This document shows, one piece after another, positions 32,222 through 34,637 of a stretch of DNA of 34,637 nt. Location of the stretch: the NCBI RefSeq assembly GCF_030372065.1, contig NZ_JAUDEA010000018.1, forward strand, positions 1 through 34,637. The letters run 5' to 3'. The stretch is from Thermophilibacter provencensis. GTDB taxonomy: Bacteria > Actinomycetota > Coriobacteriia > Coriobacteriales > Atopobiaceae. Each line of letters opens with the position of its first letter. The first letter of the stretch is position 1. Under the pieces are notes generated by a model. It worked only from the letters and a program-made list of their open reading frames with translations. It was not told the DNA's origin and did not search any database. A program made the translations under genes and the position numbers.

Positions 32222-33706
32222 ATGGCCGGCCACCTGGGGCTTCTCGCCCGACTGCGCGCTCGCCACCTGCGCAGCGACGCTCGCTTTCTCCTCTTTGCGG
32301 TTGGAGCGGACATCGACGAGGACCGCGGCTTTCTCGAGCGCACCTATCAGGTCTACCTCGTCATCATCTTTGCCGTCTCGCTCGCGATCTCGTGGGCGCA
32401 GGTGATCGACATCGTCGGGGGACTTCGCGAGGCGCTCGGTGCGGGCACGTCCTCGTGGCTCGCGCGCGAGCTGCTCATACTGGCTCCGGCGGTTGCCTTC
32501 CTTGCATGGGGCGTTTCCGGGCTTCGGGAGACGCCGCTTCGCCTCTCAGGTCCGGACATGGTGTGGCTCGCTCGGGTCGTGCGCCCGGAGGAGCTCTTCG
32601 CGATGCAGCTTGTGGGGTCCGCCGCGGCAATCGCGCTCGTGGGCGCGCTCGCTGGCACGCTACTTGCCGCCCTTGCCGGCGAGCCCTGGCCCGTATGGGT
32701 GACGGCCGCGCCGCTCGCGTTGCTCACCGCGCGGCTCTTCGCGCTCGATGCCGTGCTGCCGAGAAGTGCCGCGGAGCCGCGCGCCCGCCGTGTTGTCACC
32801 GCGTTCGCTGGAGTCACGGTTGTGGCCCTAGGAGTTGGTGTTATCGCCGCCTCAGGGTTTCTCGCTGCGTTTGTGCCCCGGTTGTTCACGCCGTACGCGT
32901 TCTGCGTGGTGATCATCGCGAACGGGTTTCTCCTCACGGGCGCGGTGAACTGGTCGGGAAAGGCCAACATGGCCTTTGTCGTCGATGACAACGAGCTGTA
33001 CGCCGCCCGCAGCGCCATGCGCTTTCTGGCCCTGGTTGACTCCGGTGCGTATAAGGAGGCGTGTCGCCGCCGTCGCGCCCGTCGCGGCAAGCAGGCGAGA
33101 AGGACCTGGCGCTTTGGCACGGGCCGAGCGGCAGCCGTCTCCCATGGGCTGCTGAGCCTCGTGCGGCACCCCACGTCCGTCCTTGGCCTGCTCTCGTGGG
33201 GTGCGCTGCTCGTTCCTATGGGTGCCCTTCTCATGGTCTCGAACGTGGGCGTTGGCGTGCTGCTCTCGTGGTTCGTCTGCGCATGCTTCTCGCTGCGCAT
33301 CCCGCTTGAGCTGGGACGCGTTTTCCGGGATGACTGCAGAAACCGCCTCGTGCGCTCACTTCTGCCGTTTGGTCGCCTTGAGCTTCTGGCCCTCGACGCG
33401 CTGCCGGTGCTTGCGGTGACGCTCGTGTCCTCGGTTGCGGCAACGGCTGCTGTTGCCTCGGTTCTGGGGGCGGACGCGCTTCTTGCCGTGCCCCTTGCCT
33501 GCGCCTTGGACCTGCTTCTTGCGCTGTCCTGCGGGCTCGATGACCCGGCAGCGCCCACGCGGCTGGGATCCGTGCTCGTGACCGGCTTTGCCGGGGCGGT
33601 GGTCGCGCTCTTTCTCGTGGGGATAGCGTCGCTATTTGGCCCCGTTCCGGCGCTCGCGTGCGCGCTTCTTGCCGACGCCCTTCTCGCCTGGTTGCTGCGC
33701 GACTGA
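32222..33706 (+). CDS. Multi-spanning permease partner of the ABC ATPase
   Basis: A 494-aa hydrophobic protein with about 11-12 transmembrane segments in two halves separated by a basic cytoplasmic loop (about residues 270-300, EACRRRRARRGKQARRTWRFGTGRA). No strong family signature was recognised, but its position one base behind an ABC ATPase gene implies an ABC-2-type permease. In the loop the motif CGAGAAGGAC (33096) is read as GCG AGA AGG ACC, two AGA/AGG arginine codons in a gene that mostly uses CGC/CGT. Confidence 0.72.
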   Translation: MAGHLGLLARLRARHLRSDARFLLFAVGADIDEDRGFLERTYQVYLVIIFAVSLAISWAQVIDIVGGLREALGAGTSSWLARELLILAPAVAFLAWGVSGLRETPLRLSGPDMVWLARVVRPEELFAMQLVGSAAAIALVGALAGTLLAALAGEPWPVWVTAAPLALLTARLFALDAVLPRSAAEPRARRVVTAFAGVTVVALGVGVIAASGFLAAFVPRLFTPYAFCVVIIANGFLLTGAVNWSGKANMAFVVDDNELYAARSAMRFLALVDSGAYKEACRRRRARRGKQARRTWRFGTGRAAAVSHGLLSLVRHPTSVLGLLSWGALLVPMGALLMVSNVGVGVLLSWFVCACFSLRIPLELGRVFRDDCRNRLVRSLLPFGRLELLALDALPVLAVTLVSSVAATAAVASVLGADALLAVPLACALDLLLALSCGLDDPAAPTRLGSVLVTGFAGAVVALFLVGIASLFGPVPALACALLADALLAWLLRD

Positions 33707-33726
33707 CCGCCAGCCGGCCTCTCTCG

Positions 33727-34452
33727 CTACACCCAGCCCAGAAGGTCGCGGATCACGCGGCTTGCGAGCATCTGGCCCATGATCGGCGGCAGGTAGCTCA
33801 TCGTGCCCAGGAGCGACCCCTCGCGCATCCATTGCTCGTCGGAGATTGCCTCCATGCGGACCGGCTCCTCGTCGGAGAAGAGCACGCGCAGCCCGCGGAT
33901 GCCGCGGCGGCGGCACTCCTTGCGCATGACGCGTGCGAGCGGGCAGTTGACAGTCTCCTCGATGCGCGCGAAGCGCAGGCGGCACGGGTCGAGCTTGTTG
34001 GCGCCGCCCATGGCGGAGAGCTCGGGGATGCCGCGCTCCTGGCACCAGGCGGCCAGGCGCAGCTTCTGCGCCACGGTGTCGATGGCGTCCACCACGTAGT
34101 TCAGGGGGCCGAGCTCGTCCATCTGCTCGGGCAGCGCGTCCTTGTCGAGAAACGCGGTCACGGCGGTGACGTTGGCGGCGGGGTTGATGTCGAGCGCCAT
34201 GGAGCGCATGACCTCGGCCTTGGGACGGCCGAGGGTGCTCGTGAAGGCAAGCGCCTGGCGGTTGATGTTGCTCGGTGCCACGACGTCTCGGTCGAGCAGC
34301 ACGAGGTTGCCCACGCCGCCGCGCGCGAGCGCCTCCGCGCAGGAGGACCCCACGCCGCCGAGGCCGATCACGGCCACGCGCGCCTCGGCGAGCCGCGCGA
34401 GCCCCTCGCCACCGATGACCAGGCGCAGCCTGTCCGTTGCCGTCTCTGCCAC
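33727..34452 (-). CDS. tcdA: tRNA threonylcarbamoyladenosine dehydratase (TcdA/CsdL, E1-like)
   Basis: A 241-aa ThiF/MoeB-fold protein: nucleotide-binding GLGGVGSSCAEALARGGVG (about residues 30-48), LDRDVVAPSNINRQ, DAIDTVAQK (adenylation lysine), MGGANKLDP and VLFSDEEP, all typical of TcdA, which converts t6A37 of tRNA to its cyclic form. No CxxC zinc site, as expected. GTG 34452 is chosen (AAGGGG upstream); an in-frame ATG far upstream is unsupported. It is convergent with the permease, 20 bp apart. The 185-bp stretch to the window end shows no gene. Confidence 0.92.
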   Translation of the reverse strand: MAETATDRLRLVIGGEGLARLAEARVAVIGLGGVGSSCAEALARGGVGNLVLLDRDVVAPSNINRQALAFTSTLGRPKAEVMRSMALDINPAANVTAVTAFLDKDALPEQMDELGPLNYVVDAIDTVAQKLRLAAWCQERGIPELSAMGGANKLDPCRLRFARIEETVNCPLARVMRKECRRRGIRGLRVLFSDEEPVRMEAISDEQWMREGSLLGTMSYLPPIMGQMLASRVIRDLLGWV

Positions 34453-34637
34453 GTGCGTTGCCCCTTCTCTGCCCGCGGGTATTCCGGACCCGCGATGACG
34501 CGTCCGTTCATAGTATGCCAGCCCGCCCGCCGGTGTCCGAAAAACTTCGATTTTGTGTTTTGCGGCCGTCCGCGTTGTCGCCCGTGCCCTCCTGGGGGCG
34601 CTTCGGGTGGTTTTGGGCAACAAGTTTTATATTGCCG

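Overview
The window is about 34.6 kb of GC-rich (roughly two-thirds G+C by eye), gene-dense bacterial chromosome. Sequence style and content point to the class Coriobacteriia (Actinomycetota), probably an Olsenella/Atopobium-like (Atopobiaceae) or Collinsella-like gut or oral organism: trigger factor-clpP-clpX with a tRNA-Leu just upstream, bacitracin/lantibiotic-type ABC transporters, small DUF2975/YozG and sigma/DUF4179 modules, many GNAT acetyltransferases, and an abundance of ATGA start/stop overlaps. The lineage is inferred from gene content and style only; no database was searched.

Layout. 127-4040: a lantibiotic/bacitracin-type ABC transporter (ATPase plus two paralogous permeases) coupled to a membrane histidine kinase, then a YbjQ-family protein. 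4090-7492: small accessory genes (flavodoxin-like protein, membrane-anchored XRE regulator, small membrane protein, GNAT, a candidate small RNA, DUF2975 plus YozG-like regulator). 7487-11541 (minus): a second four-gene ABC-2 operon ending in a lipoprotein. 11690-14275: a large two-module FtsX/MacB-type permease. 14440-17653: GNATs and an ECF sigma factor with its DUF4179 anti-sigma-like partner. 17903-22169: an ABC exporter, a lipoprotein, DUF3784, a lower-GC pair of tiny overlapping genes and a membrane-anchored small protein. 22308-25819: tRNA-Leu(TAG), tig, clpP, clpX. 26012-28094 (minus): GT8 glycosyltransferase and TatD-family hydrolase. 28525-34452: valS, a third ABC-2 transporter, and tRNA t6A dehydratase TcdA (minus).

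The most unusual content is not in the genes but in the DNA. (1) A 10-mer, CGAGAAGRAC (or its complement GTYCTTCTCG), occurs 23 times by hand count where base composition predicts well under one. It appears on both strands about equally, in several reading frames and between genes, in two places forcing tandem AGA/AGR arginine codons, and related CGAGAA pairs form the stems of terminators. This resembles a DNA-uptake-type or other genome-wide recognition sequence. (2) Dispersed palindromic elements occur both between genes and, in two cases, in frame inside membrane-transporter genes, recalling Rickettsia palindromic elements. (3) Very long perfect hairpins sharing GTGACA arms fill the gaps between convergent genes. 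(4) A double inverted repeat with four copies of CGCTACACGA lies upstream of valS.

No phage, integrase, transposase gene, CRISPR array or rRNA was seen.
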